A stretch of 64,000 nucleotides of DNA, taken from NCBI GenBank assembly GCA_036898165.1, contig CM072544.1, positions 1,998,001-2,062,000 on the forward strand, in the 5' to 3' direction. The position numbers were made by a program, and so were the translations under genes. The notes below the pieces were generated by a model, which was given only the letters and a program-made list of their open reading frames with translations, had not been told where the DNA came from and searched no databases. Below, in pieces: positions 26,268-37,701 of the stretch. The DNA comes from Silybum marianum. Lineage: Eukaryota > Streptophyta > Magnoliopsida > Asterales > Asteraceae. Positions within the stretch are counted from its first letter, which is position 1, and the number at the start of each line of letters is the position of its first letter.

Positions 26268-27609
26268 AGTTAAAATATGAATTTAAATTTAATTGTGAAC
26301 ATGAACATGAAAAAAAATTGTTAAAACATGTGAGGAATGTTGAAGTTGATCTCCCTACATCTATATTTGTGAACTTGCACTTAGTTATAGTCATGCAACC
26401 TACAACCTTCCAATAGAAAATCATTGGAGCAAAATTTCATTTTTTACAACCTTACAATAATTTGCAAACCAGAATACAATCCTTATAACTCATTTGAGTT
26501 GTCCTTTTTTTATCAATGGTTATAGTTAATGGAGGTTACAAAAAGAAAGGAGATTCCCACATAATCCCCACCTCCATTTACAATCCCATAAAATCTAACT
26601 TGTTCTCCCTCTTCTTTAAAGTCATAAAGACGTTCTTCTATCATCTTACAAGAAGACCTTTCCTGATCTGTCATGTCTCTATCATCAATCTACTCTGACC
26701 AGTGACCATCAGACCTTTCCAGATCTGTCATTTCTCCATTCCTGCATCACCAAGCCCGGAACCACCATATCCATTCCAGCCTCCATCTATGGTGACTTTC
26801 CTCTCCCCCTCCCCCAAAGAAAACTCCCAAATGATATCCTCCGATGAAAATTAATTCTAATATATTAAATGATCAAAAATTTAATTGAAATATTTTATTT
26901 GAAACTTTTCAAATCAATTGGGAATTCTTTTTTAGTTCAAATTAAAACAAAAGTAGTAGGAAAAACATAATTTTGTAGACATAAAACAAACTTGGTTGTT
27001 TGGTAGCTAATGAGACTAAACAATTAGAGTGAAAAGAGGAAAGTGAACATTGACTACACATTCTTTGGTCTTTAGATCTCTCACTTGCTTCAACAAAATA
27101 GGATTATTTTTATCTCATATGGGCCCTCTTATAAATAGATCAAATTGTCAAATACCATTGAAAATGAAATTTTAGACTTGCATTTCTGGTATTATCTTTA
27201 CCAACAGGGGACGACCTTGTTCCCGAGTCTCATCAATCTCAATGTCTATGGGTCCACAGCCCGATTGAAAAAAGTTAGTTATATAATTTTTAATCAATCT
27301 TACAATTTTAAATAACACTCGACAGAAATTATCTATCAAAGTCTGCTCAATAACAATTGTCACGATTATCATCATCATCCATTCAAATTTCGATAAAATC
27401 ATGATTACTTGAGTAAACGAGAAATTATAGATGTATTTACTTTACTTGTATGATGATAAAATTACTTGTTTACCCTTCACATATTTCTCCTATGAGACTG
27501 TAATTACATAAATTAATAAGGACCTAAAAGTAAACAATTATATCTCGATAATAAAATAATATAAAGACAATATTATATACGCTTTCATACGTATGCATTT
27601 TTAATACTA
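26265..27609. other. Intergenic, no gene recognised
   Basis: A half copy of the palindromic repeat near 29978 lies at 26270-26330. At 26530-26820 there is a C/T-rich stretch with a direct repeat (AGACCTTTCC.GATCTGTCAT), resembling a transposon interior. A short minus-strand frame at 27172-27402 ends in a hydrophilic segment (DIEIDETREQGRPLLVK) that I cannot assign. Confidence 0.4.
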
Positions 27610-28101
27610 CCTATACTATATTATAAAACATTTGGCCAAAAACTCTTAAAAACAACTTTTAAAGTTTTAGTTACTGCTATTCAATGTTAATTACTTAATT
27701 TTCAAGATTACAAGTAAATTGTGCGTAAATACAACCTATTAAAACTTCATCTCTAAATTCGTGTAACTAACTACAGATAACTATGATCAACTACAAAATA
27801 TAAACATCTGATTTTAAATATAAAAAAATCTAAAATATAATTAAGATAATCATTGACTTATAATAAATAAAATAATTATATTATTAAACCAAAAATAAAT
27901 TATTTGGTTTTTAAACCTAAATTAAATTATGATAAAAATTTAAATTAAAGAAATTAAATAAAAAAAGTGAACTTTTAATTGAAATACTAAAATCTTTTTC
28001 TCAAAACCACATAAAATCATTAGAACATCGATAAAAATAAAAATAAAAATGAAACTTAAAATCGAAATATATCTCGCTGCATTACGCGAGTACCCTTCTA
28101 G
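27610..28101 (+). mobile_element. Non-autonomous Helitron, 492 bp
   Basis: The 5' end reads CCTATACTATATTATAAAA, one base from the usual TCTATACTATATTATAAA. The 3' end has the hairpin CTCGC...GCGAG (28073-28077, 28086-28090), 11 nt before the terminal CTAG. The flanking bases are A on the left and T on the right, as for Helitron insertion into AT. There is no coding sequence. Confidence 0.75.
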
Positions 28102-28374
28102 TTACAATAAACAATTCATTCAATTTAAACTATATAAATAATTGAATTAAAAAAAACAATTTTGAATTTTTTGTTTTTAATAAATAAATTATACTACAAA
28201 ATTGCACAATTCAAGTTGGGCCTCTGATGCAGAACTCCAAAGAACTTTGACCCAAATAGCCAAACATAAAGTCAACATCTAAATGGGCCGGGTTGAACCC
28301 ACACATTTGATCCGGATTCTAATTTTTTTGAGAACTGAGTAAAATTTATTCACTTGATGTTAATGCGTGAGAAC

Positions 28375-28847
28375 CAATGTTTTAAAACTCGGGTTAACCT
28401 GATCGGTTGAACCGATTAGACCAGGTTTCGGGGTAGTGACCGGGTTAACTAACGTCGGGTTAATACATATGACCGACCTGTTTTAACCCGATCGGGTTTC
28501 TCAAAAGCCCGGTTAACCCGGTGGTAAATCCGTTTCTCAAACCCGGTTAACCCGTTTTTATATTAAAATTCAAAAAAAAAATTGTGTTATGTGTATTTTT
28601 TAATGTACTTGGATTGATGTAAAACTTGTTGTTTGTGTATTTTTAATCTTGGAACTTGTGGATATCAAATTATTACTTTATTGTTAATCTTGGAACTTAT
28701 GTATGTACGCAGGAAAATGAAAAAAAATACAATGGATTAAGTGAATTATTGAAACCGATTAACTCGATGGTTGAACTTGTTGAACCAGTTAACCCGGAAC
28801 CCGATCACCACACCGGGTCAACTAAAAACCCGGGTTTTAAAACATTG
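28375..28847. mobile_element. Non-autonomous hAT-like element, 473 bp
   Basis: The ends are CAATGTTTTAAAACTCGGGT and CCCGGGTTTTAAAACATTG. The 8-bp flanks are GTGAGAAC (28367-28374) and GTGACAAC (28848-28855), 7 of 8 matching. Subterminal regions are packed with GGTTAACC, ACCCGGTT and related words. There is no coding capacity. Confidence 0.75.
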
Positions 28848-28979
28848 GTGACAACCGTATTTTTGGGACGTAAACTGCGATGTAACTTTGCATAAATTGA
28901 TAGTACTTTATGATTTAAAACTTGTACTTAAGAGCTTTGGTGTAAACGTTTATTAATATAGTTATAAATATACCTATAC

Positions 28980-29255
28980 ATATAAACGAATGATTGTGTG
29001 AGAATAAGAGTTAAGATGAGAAGTGTAAGAATAAAAATAGACAATCACTTTTGATCAAAGAATAAAAATAGAGCAATCACTTTTGATCACTTTTAATCCC
29101 AAAACAATCCATGGTTTGGGCTTTATAAGATAATTGATTTAGTGTATCTCGTTATTGTTAATCTAGTGGGTTTTTTTTCAATTACGATTTATCAAATGGT
29201 GAATATCTTCTATTACTTTTCTCATCGTAACTTTCGTTATCACTAAAACCCACCA
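28980..29255. mobile_element. MULE-type MITE (GTGAGAAG family), diverged
   Basis: The left end GATTGTGTGAGAATAAGAG and right end CATCGTAACTTTCG match the family at 17693, 58206 and 59736. AATCACTTTTGATC is duplicated internally. Target duplications were not resolved, so borders are approximate. A truncated right half of the family is at about 30177-30275. Confidence 0.5.
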
Positions 29256-29265
29256 TATATATATA

Positions 29266-29511
29266 GAGAGACCCCTTCAAGTGTTAACTCAATTATTTAT
29301 GTTAACTGTGTTAACCCGTCGTTCACTGGTGAACATGATGCTCGTATACTGACGAATGGTGTTCACCAGTGAACGAGCATGCATGTATGGAACCATTCGT
29401 TCACTGATGAATGATGTTTCACCATTGAACGAGCATGGTGTTCACCAGTGAACGACGGGTTAACACGGTTAACACAAATAACTGAGTTAACAGTTGAAGG
29501 GCCTCTCTCTC
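29266..29511. mobile_element. Palindromic MITE with repeated GTTCAC/GTGAAC hairpins
   Basis: The outer arms GAGAGACCCCTTCAA and TTGAAGGGCCTCTC are complementary, followed by GTTAACTCA and TGAGTTAAC and by TTAACCCGTCGTTC and its complement. Inside, GTTCACTGGTGAAC or its complement occurs at 29321, 29361 and 29440. TA tracts flank both ends. Confidence 0.65.
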
Positions 29512-29532
29512 TATATATATATATATATATAT

Positions 29533-29742
29533 GAAGAGGTTCAAATAAGAACTTTGTAAATTTAAATGAACAAAATGACTCATTTGGGACCACATATTAT
29601 GTGGGTTCCACCAATAAAAAATCATATCTGATTCAATGGGGGAATCATGTATGATTTTTAATTGGTGGACCCACATCATATGTGGTCCCAAATGAGTCCC
29701 TTTGTTCATTTAAATTGGGGTGTTTTCATTTGAACTCTTCCC
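29533..29742. mobile_element. Palindromic MITE, (TA)n-associated family
   Basis: The left end GAAGAGGTTCAAATAAGAAC pairs with GTTTTCATTTGAACTCTTCC. The core GGGACCACATATTATGTGGG and CCCACATCATATGTGGTCCC form the hairpin. (TA)n lies immediately on both sides. Confidence 0.7.
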
Positions 29743-29760
29743 TATATATATATATATATA

Positions 29761-29962
29761 TGTATCATACAAGAACACCATCTATTTAAAGAAATACTTT
29801 ATGGACCACATATGATGTGGGTCCCACATAATATCAAATCATATCTTATTCAATGGGGGGCCTATTGAATCAGATATGATTTAATATTATTTAGGACCCA
29901 CATCATATGTGGTCCATAAGGTATTTCTTTAAATTTACGAAGTTCTCATTTGAAGCTCCCTC
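29761..29962. mobile_element. Palindromic MITE, (TA)n-associated family
   Basis: Core words TGGACCACATATGATGTGGG and CCCACATCATATGTGGTCCA are exact complements. The outer right end is GTTCTCATTTGAAGCTCCCT. It shares the TA tract of the preceding element, so the two lie back to back. Confidence 0.7.
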
Positions 29963-29977
29963 TATATATATATAGAG

Positions 29978-30176
29978 AGAGAGATGTAAAAAAATTCAAA
30001 TACAAACTCAAATTTGGTTGCGAACATGAGAACAAAGATGAACGTGACACTTGTCATATTCAGAATGAATAATGAAGAAAAGTATTCAGACAAAATATAT
30101 GTTATTCAGTCTGAAAATATTCTCTTATATTGTCATGTTCACAACCAAATTTTAGTTCGTATTTGAACCCATTCCT
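29978..30176. mobile_element. Palindromic MITE (second TA-associated type)
   Basis: The left arm ATTCAAATACAAACTCAAAT pairs with ATTTTAGTTCGTATTTGAAC. GGTTGCGAACATGA and TCATGTTCACAACC continue the arms. A (TA)n(GA)n tract lies on the left. Confidence 0.6.
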
Positions 30177-31800
30177 TGATCATCTTTAATCTCAAATCCA
30201 TTCATAAATCATACTTGATATAAAGAGTGATTCGATACATCTCGTTCTAATGTACATTCAAAAGTAAACTTTTTTCTTTTACGTTTTTAGTGTTAAACAC
30301 ATCTATGTTTATAGTTTACATGTGCTCTATGTAAAAGGGTAAATTGGTAAAAAGAAAAAGGCCATCACGTCACCCAATCACGGTCACAATCACAAAAGTC
30401 TCTTAATTTTGACCATTGACTTACGTCTCTCCCCCCTCCGTACACGTCTACGACTACAACCCCTCCCAGTCCCAGCTAGTCCTTGGACTTTGACTCCACC
30501 TTTTTAATTTTACTTTTAAAATTTTCAATTAACTATTTTTTTTTTTAAAAAATATTATAAAATAGGGTTTTTTCTTTTACACCCTGCTCTATTTTCTTTT
30601 TACACATCCTACTCTATTGTATTTATTTATTTTGATTGATGATATATTAACATTTATGTTTATTTATCTATTTTAATTGATGGACATATATCTAGATTAT
30701 GTTTGAAAATATAGAGTATGCTGTAAATAATAACACCCTATAAAATAATATAAAATATAAATGTTTCAGAATATATGATTCTGAAATTGAAAATTCAAAC
30801 TTTCAATCTTTTAATTTATGATCCGTTTTATTCTTTATAATATATTATATTTTTTATTTTATGTCGTTTTAGAAGTACATAAGAAGAAGCTTATTCAAGA
30901 ATGTATGGATTATGTTTTTGGAAAGTTAATTGAAATCCGGAACCTTTCATACTATTCAAGAAGGATTCAGATCTTTGTGGAAGTTTCTAGAAATCGCTCC
31001 AGAAAATATAGTAGAAATCTCTTGTATATAGTGTTTACTTGATGGTTTTTGAAATTGTAAATATCTGAATAGTTGTTTTTTATATTGTTCTTTCAGTTGT
31101 ATAAATAGATGGTGGCCTTATTTTATTCAACGTGGCTCAAAATATTATTTTAACTTCTAAGCTATCTTCTAAGTTGTAATAGTTTCTTAAGCAATATAAG
31201 TTTCATTTGATTCGTATTGTCCATTCTACTTTCTTTACATTCATTAATTGTTGATTGTTCGGGAGTTGGCTGACTAGTTTGTGTGCGATTTTGCAGAGAC
31301 AAGCCCAAGACATTTTGGTAAGTTATCAGTTTTATACAACATTCTTTTGTATTACTATAATTCAATTGTTATCTTGAATTTAAATGTGTTTATCTATTGG
31401 CTATCGAATAGTTTTTATGAAAATTCAAGTATGAAGTTTACAAAGTTGTAAGTTAAACTTGGTAAATATTTTACAGGATAGTAAGATATAAGGATTAATA
31501 CATTTGTTATTGATTTTTTTTTCAAACTCTGCTAATAATTGAAAAAAATATTAATTAAAGTATTGGGATAAAGATAATAAGATACTGTTTTTTATGTAAT
31601 TTGTTTAATTGTAAAACTAATTATATTTAAGATTTTTTTAAATTTTTTCTAAAAAATTAGGTAAAATCATTACAATGTGGAAAAGGTAATTGAGTCTCCA
31701 AAAACCATTTCAGCCAGGGTGTTATCAATTACACCCTACTCTACATATTAAACCCTATCCGACATATATGTCTTTCAATTAAAATAGATGAATATATATA
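30177..31800. other. Intergenic; possible LTR fragment
   Basis: A C-rich stretch (30360-30500) contains several TTGAC words. From 30880 to about 31290, words such as AAGTTTCTAGAAATCGC, a TATA-like TTGTATAAATAG at about 31099, and a following T/C-rich stretch are reminiscent of a Copia-type LTR, but I could not place its ends. No protein-coding gene is recognised. Confidence 0.35.
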
Positions 31801-31832
31801 TATATATATAAGTGTTAGTGTGTCCCCCAATC

Positions 31833-32420
31833 TAGGGATGAGCTCGGTACCGGACCAGTACCGAAACCGGGTAGTACCGAAACCGAGAGTTGAAAAAATC
31901 AATACCGAATACCGAACCGATAAGAGAAATTGTACCGGTACCGGTTCGGTACCTGGATTTTCGGGAATAGAACCGTTTGGTACCATTTTTTGGGACGACA
32001 ACCGTTTTTCACCGTTGACCATTAAACACAATAACAAAAACCAAAATCACTTAAGCGGAAACCGGATTGGAGGAGCTGATTGTGCAAGAACCGGGTTTTG
32101 GATAAATTACGGAACCGCTTTTGGAGAATTGAAATAACCGAAATATGAAGAATTGCAAGAAAAAATCGGAATTTGAGTGGAAAATACAAGAACCGAAAAT
32201 TGTAATATATTTAGGAGAATTTTATATAAAAAAAGGAAAGAGTTTGTTACCAATTTAAATAAAAAAATGACTTTTTGAATTCTCCGGTTCGGTTCAGGAT
32301 TTACCGGGACTAGTACCGGTACCAAAAGTACCGAATCCCGAATATGGAAAATCTTGGTACCGAACACCAAACCGGTAATGATATTTGATTTCGGAATTTC
32401 GGTCGGTATGTTCATCCCCA
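31833..32420. mobile_element. Non-autonomous hAT-like element, 588 bp, GGTACCG-rich
   Basis: The ends are TAGGGATGAGCTCGGTACC and CGGTATGTTCATCCCCA. A perfect 8-bp duplication CCCCAATC lies at 31825-31832 and 32421-32428. Both subterminal regions carry many copies of GGTACCG, ACCGAAACC and CGGTACC. Reading frames on both strands are a by-product of this repetition. Confidence 0.8.
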
Positions 32421-32429
32421 CCCCAATCA

Positions 32430-33640
32430 AAATAGATAAAACAATAAACTAGGAATGCAAATAAAAAAAACTTATATGAAATATTGATTTATAATAAATG
32501 CATTAATAGTTGTACTTTTTAGAATTAATAATGCTTAAAGAGTAAAATCTTAGTACATAAACCAATAATTTTTTTCGGTATTTTTTATTTATAACTTAGT
32601 TAATTGATTATTTTGGTACAAATCATATAAATCGCATCACATTATAAACACAGTAGAATTTAACTTTATTGGGTTTTCGTGAGGAATTCATATTTCTTTT
32701 CATCTCATCTTTTGAAAAAGACGGTACCGTTTTTTTATATTTACTCTAATGTATTCCATATTGTAATGATGAATGTTGACAACACTACCACCAACATCGC
32801 CACCATCATTGCCGCTTCCACCATCATCATCGTCACCACTAACGCCTTCATCACCACCACCTCCACCACCATAACCATTGTTGCCTCCAAAACCGAGTTG
32901 TCACCCTTTTCATGCCACCACCATCACCATGACGTCAATGTTACTGACTTACTGTCAGCACCATCACTGTCAACTAATAATATTATTAAATTAATTATTT
33001 TAGAGTATTTATAATTTAAGGAATATGAAAATGTCACAAAAGGGTATTTTGATCATTTGTTATAATATTATTACAATTTTGAAGTTGTATTAACTCATGG
33101 AAACAAATAGATACAAGTCTGAAATATTCCATTTCAATTTATGCATACCAAACACTTGGGCAAACATAATTAAATTTTATTATAATTTTTTTTCGAATTC
33201 CAATTACTTTGACATAATACAATTAGGATATATTTTATTACGTGAACCAGACATCGCCTTAGATTATCTTTAAAAACTATTTTTACTACTATAGTTGGTT
33301 ATTAGAGCATCCACAATGTTGTGGTTTTTCACAACTTTCTTTCTTACGCATTATTGTCACCTTAACAACCTAAAAACCTGTACATACAATCACTATGTGA
33401 AAAGCCTTACCCAAGCTTTTTCACTACTTTTTCGATCCATAACTGAAATTATAATAAATGAAAGTAAAGCATTAAGGGTGGTAACGTAGTTATGTATTTT
33501 CATCGATTTTATGTTATTATAATTATTTGTATTTATCCCTTAATTTTCATCGATGCTAATATCCGATTGTTGACATTTAATTAGAATTTGCTAAATGCTC
33601 AGTTTGGATAATATCCGATTGTTGACATTTAATTTTTGAC
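32430..33640. other. Intergenic, no gene recognised
   Basis: It contains a trinucleotide-rich stretch (CCA/ATC words, 32770-32880) and a TTAGAGCATCCACAATG end near 33302 that looks like the left terminus of a MITE. The phrase TAATATCCGATTGTTGACAT is duplicated at about 33559 and 33606. Confidence 0.4.
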
Positions 33641-33659
33641 CGATGCTATCCCTTAATCG

Positions 33660-34040
33660 TGGAGACTAATAAACCGAGTGTCACATAATCAAAGTAACGT
33701 GAAAATTGTGTGATAATCTCCTAGACTAATGAACTTATTGACACATAGTCAAAATAATGTGATAATTTTGTAGACTAATAAAGCCATTGATACAGAATCA
33801 AAGCTATGGGATACTGAGGTGATACTCGTTTCGTAATAAGCCCATCGAGGTAAAAGATCGTGTGATAATTGTAGAGACTAAGAAACCCGCATGAGCCACA
33901 ATCGAACCAATGTGAGAATTTGTGTACAGTACCCCATTATGGCAAAAAAATCGTATGATAAGCGTGTGATAATATGCGTCACCAACAAATCTAGTGATAC
34001 ATAATCAAAGCAACGTGATAATCTATTAGAGACGCCACTT
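33660..34040. repeat. Degenerate tandem repeat of about 55-60 bp
   Basis: Units containing ACATAATCAAAGNAACGTGA, then GTGATAAT, then AGACTAATAAA recur near 33683, 33741, 33790 and 33993. The units have drifted considerably. No coding potential is seen. Confidence 0.6.
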
Positions 34041-34298
34041 GCTTTCAACGTTTTATTGTTTTTGTCCTAATTCATGATAAACATGTGATACAAATATAAA
34101 ACGATTGTCTCCCATCAATGCGAATTCACCATATATTTATGATGTGATAAATATGTGATATGTACAATTTGATCGTGTTATTTGATTATTTCCAATTAAC
34201 CTAATACGTCTTTATTATTTCTAAAAACCTTTTAATATTTATTTATTTTTAAAAAATTCCTTGCATCTTCAAAATATCTTATTTAAAACATAACTAAA

Positions 34299-34330
<32 letters not shown>

Positions 34331-35270
34331 TAGAAAACAAATATACGTTAATTAATATTTTACATTTTAATTTAAAAAAAAATAAACAATATTTTAAGAT
34401 ATTAATTCTAACATCCATATTTAAAATACTCATTTTCGTATTCCCCTATATTTATGAAACTACTTTATAAATAAATATATTAATATGTAAATGAAATAAA
34501 ATATATATATATATATATTAGTAATATGTTAATGAAATTATAAATATTTTTATAATCAATTTAATTAAATTTTGACGTGTGATATTAGTTAGAATTGACA
34601 AGAAGAAAAGATGTTGAATGGATGCCTATCCCACGTGGTTTGCACGCGGGGAACATACGCTGTGCCATGCGGCGGCTGGGAGGCGGGAGCCGTCGTTAAA
34701 TTATTGTACTATGCTACACTGTCCTTATATGAAAATAATTTTTAACTTACGTGATATTTACACTTACCCCCTTCAACTTCTTTCTGTTTGCCTTCACAAT
34801 CCTTCCGAATTTAGAGAGGCATAACATCTTGAACAACTATCTTAAAACAGAGAAAAAATGAATTTCGATATTTTTCTTTTTCAATAACTATGTTTAATGG
34901 AGAAAAGGATGAAAGATCGTAAAAATCTTTAAATTATAATAAATCTCTAACACTCTATGGATAAAAGAGAAAATAATATTTTAATTTTATTTAACCAATT
35001 AAAGATATTGAAGTCAAATATGTAAGAAATATAAATTATATTATATTAAATGTATTGAATATTTTATTAATATAATTAATGGTAGAATTACTAAAATACA
35101 GTAGCTGTTGGAATTAGATATAATTTTTTATAAAGATTTTGATTTTTCTTTCTGAAAATTATAGGGTAGTTGTTGTAGATACTCTTATAATGACATTACA
35201 TTCTAAAAAAATTAAAATGGGGAATCGAAATTTATAAATTAGGAAAAAAAAATTATTGTTTAATTTTTTT
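34041..35270. other. Intergenic, no gene recognised
   Basis: A long (TA)n lies at 34300-34323 and another near 34503-34518. An isolated GC-rich patch (about 34618-34700) contains CCACGTGG and GCGGCGGCTGGGAGGCGGG. A decayed copy of the GAGCATCTCCAACAG-type MITE seen at 38028 appears to lie between 34900 and 35190. Confidence 0.4.
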
Positions 35271-35274
35271 TGGA

Positions 35275-35434
35275 AAGGGTATAGTAGACATTTGTCTAGA
35301 CTAATCACTGACAATTTAAAGACTGCTAAAGCATGCGGCTCTGAGATAATTCTCCAGTGACCACAAGTTGTTTGTGTCTGGATTCGAACATGGGGTAGAT
35401 GGGTTATCTAGCCTCATCCCCCACAAGCCTTGTA
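35275..35434 (-). mobile_element. tRNA-derived SINE (family 1), minus strand
   Basis: The minus-strand sequence runs ACAAGGCTTGTGGGGGATGAGGC..., with a B-box remnant TGTTCGAATCC at about 35381-35391 and the family tail TCTAGACAAATG. The A-box end is truncated. Confidence 0.7.
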
Positions 35435-36605
35435 GTTTTTAATGTTCAAATTTAATTGCTGATTTGGATAAAAAGTAGATTAATTAGGCATCTCCAACCC
35501 AAAACACTAAAAATAGTGGATCATTTGAACAATAAAAAAACTCAATTTCAATCACATACTAAAATAAAAAGGAAATTTGCTTCAATAGCCATTTCAGCCG
35601 AGTTTTTTCGTCTTCTAACCATTTTTTCCCCAAAATTAACAAAATAGCCATTAGAGTGGCTATTTATAGCGTTTCCATGACGACTTCATTAAAAAATAAT
35701 TTTTTTATTTGTAATTTAATCTCTAGTGGCCAAACACATGAGTCGCCATGGCGACCCTAACCCCATAAGTTTTAAAAATAGCCCGTTGGCCCCTGGACTC
35801 AATGATGAAATGAAGATAGTGGACAAAAAAAATTAAATCCTATTTAATATAATTAAACTTTTTAATTTATAAAAATTAAATTATAAAATAATATCTTATT
35901 TTATTTATTTTGATATCATTATATATATGAGAAAGATTCAAATGAGAACCTTAACTATTTAAGAAAACAAGATTTTTTTTCATGTACAAAATCATGATTT
36001 GGTACTAACATTAAAAAATAGACACTGACAACTTTTGCCGCGTAAAAAGTCGCGGCTAATCATATATAATTTTGTACATTAAAAAAAATTGTTATTTTTT
36101 AAAATAGTTAGTGTTCTCGTTTGAACATACCCTTATATACGTGTGTATGGTTGCTTAAAAATATTGTTTTTAATTTTTTTATAGGAATAAAACAAAAGAA
36201 TAGATAAAATACAAAAGACAAAAATGACTCTTGATTTAAGACAGTTAACGAATGGTTAGTCAGAGATACAATGACCAAAATAAATTAAATACCACAATAA
36301 ACATAATATAAGAACCTTATTAAAAAAAACTATCAAACAACACCTATCAAATCCACTATTCACTCTAAAAAAATATTTATCTAATAGTCATTCTAGGTAG
36401 TTCTCTAAACACTTTATTCCCTCCCTTATTCATTTGGAGCAAAAAGACTTTTTTGAAATTTTCATTTTCTTTATTTTCAAGAAATGTGAAGCTATATTAT
36501 GTTAGAATCTAGTTAAATCATTTAATAAAAATGTAAAAAATAAGTATTTTTTGTTGATGTACGAAGAGAAAAATGAAAATAAATATCAAGAAATACACTC
36601 AATTA
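35435..36605. other. Intergenic, one MITE, otherwise nothing recognisable
   Basis: A GCGTTTCCATGACGAC-containing segment near 35670 and a GTCGCCATGGCGACC palindrome near 35740 suggest another decayed inverted-repeat element. No gene is seen. Confidence 0.35.
35929..36132. mobile_element. Palindromic MITE, (TA)n-associated family
   Basis: The left end GAGAAAGATTCAAATGAGAAC pairs with GTTCTCGTTTGAACATACCC. The arms continue with AAAATCATGATTTGGTAC-like words. A short (TA)n lies on the left. Confidence 0.55.
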
Positions 36606-37385
36606 ACCACAAGACTTGTGGTGTATTGGTTAAGACTTGTGGGGGATAAGGGTGCTCAAAAAACCGACCAATCCGACCAACCCAACCCGATGCAAAACAA
36701 CTCAACCTGAAGCAACCCGATGCCTAATCGAGTTGTAAAATCTTCAAACCGTAGGTATTGGGTTGATATCGAGTTACTTTTATTTGAACCCAACCCAACC
36801 CGAACAACCCGATACCCTTTTATATTTTGGGTTTAATATAATTATTGAATCTCTATTAATATGTAAATTAAACAATTACACTCATCACGCACTCTCCTCG
36901 TATACATATACTTTCAATCTATTACCCATCTTTACATAAATCATTTGTATATATTAGTATATATATTGAGAAAAATTAATTGGATGTAATATACTTAAAA
37001 TTCAAGAAGTATAGATAAGTTGTACCAAATGACAGATGATGAAAAAGAAATTGTGAGTTATTCAATCTTAGCAGAATATTTTTTATACCAAACTATCAAC
37101 CCGATCAACCCGAACGGGTTGGGTTGGGTTGAACTTTTGGTGGGTTGGGTTGAAAGATTCACAAACCGACAACATTGGATTGATTAGTTAAAACACTTCG
37201 AACCCGATCAACCCAACCCATGAGCACCCCTAGTGGGGGATGAGGCTAGATAATCCATACATTCCAGGTTCGAATTTAGGCGCAAACAACTTATGATCAC
37301 TGAGGAGTTATCTTAAAATTGCATGATTTATCAATCTTAAAATTACCAAAAATTAATCCAGACAAATGCCTAAAATACCCTTATA
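36606..37385 (+). mobile_element. tRNA-derived SINE (family 1) interrupted by a hAT element
   Basis: The head ACCACAAGACTTGTGGTGTATTGG is in place up to 36646. The SINE resumes at 37241 with GAGGCTAGATAATCCAT, B box GGTTCGAATTT and the family tail AAATGCCTAAAATACCC, then an A-rich end. Joining the two parts restores a full-length SINE, showing that the insertion came second. Confidence 0.8.
36647..37232. mobile_element. Non-autonomous hAT element, 586 bp, AACCC-rich
   Basis: The ends are TAAGGGTGCTCA and TGAGCACCCCTA. A perfect 8-bp duplication GTGGGGGA lies at 36639-36646 and 37233-37240. Subterminal blocks are dense in AACCCGA and AACCCAACCC. There is no transposase frame. Confidence 0.85.
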
Positions 37386-37498
37386 AAAAAATACACTCAT
37401 TTGTGATTTTGTGAGATATTTGAGCAAACTTTTGTTGCCTGCCCTAAAAAGATAGAGCACAAAAACAATTACAACTTAACCCAACTCAACCATTTGCC

Positions 37499-37509
37499 AC
37501 ATATAAATA
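37499..37509 (+). promoter_or_regulatory. Candidate TATA box of the second LBD gene
   Basis: CATATAAATAA lies about 193 bp upstream of the ATG at 37702. The leader between them ends in an ACACACAGAGAG stretch and a GGCGGCGGCGG run just before the start codon. Confidence 0.4.
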
Positions 37510-37701
37510 AAACCTGGTGATTATGAATTTACCAGTTTACCCTCAAAATTTTTCCTATTAAGGTTCCTCCTAAACTGACTCACCAAACAACAGTTTCCAC
37601 ACAAGTTAGATTTCATTTCACCCACTTTTTTCATTTTCACACACTGAAACACACACACAGAGAGTTGCGGTGGCCGGCGGCGGCGGAGGGAGGAGTGTGA
37701 G

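Noticed and set aside
27172..27402. 76-codon minus-strand frame ending DIEIDETREQGRPLLVKIIPE
   Set aside because: The C-terminal part looks protein-like, but I cannot assign it, and no further exons were found nearby.
31741..32430. Frames of 98-107 codons on both strands
   Set aside because: Products of GGTACCG repeats in the hAT-like element. No protein family is recognisable.
32679..33014. 111-codon Thr/His-rich frame
   Set aside because: It follows a CCA/ATC trinucleotide-rich stretch. There is no domain and no splice context.
33660..34040. CRISPR-like regular repeats
   Set aside because: Repeats are degenerate and irregularly spaced in a plant nuclear sequence.
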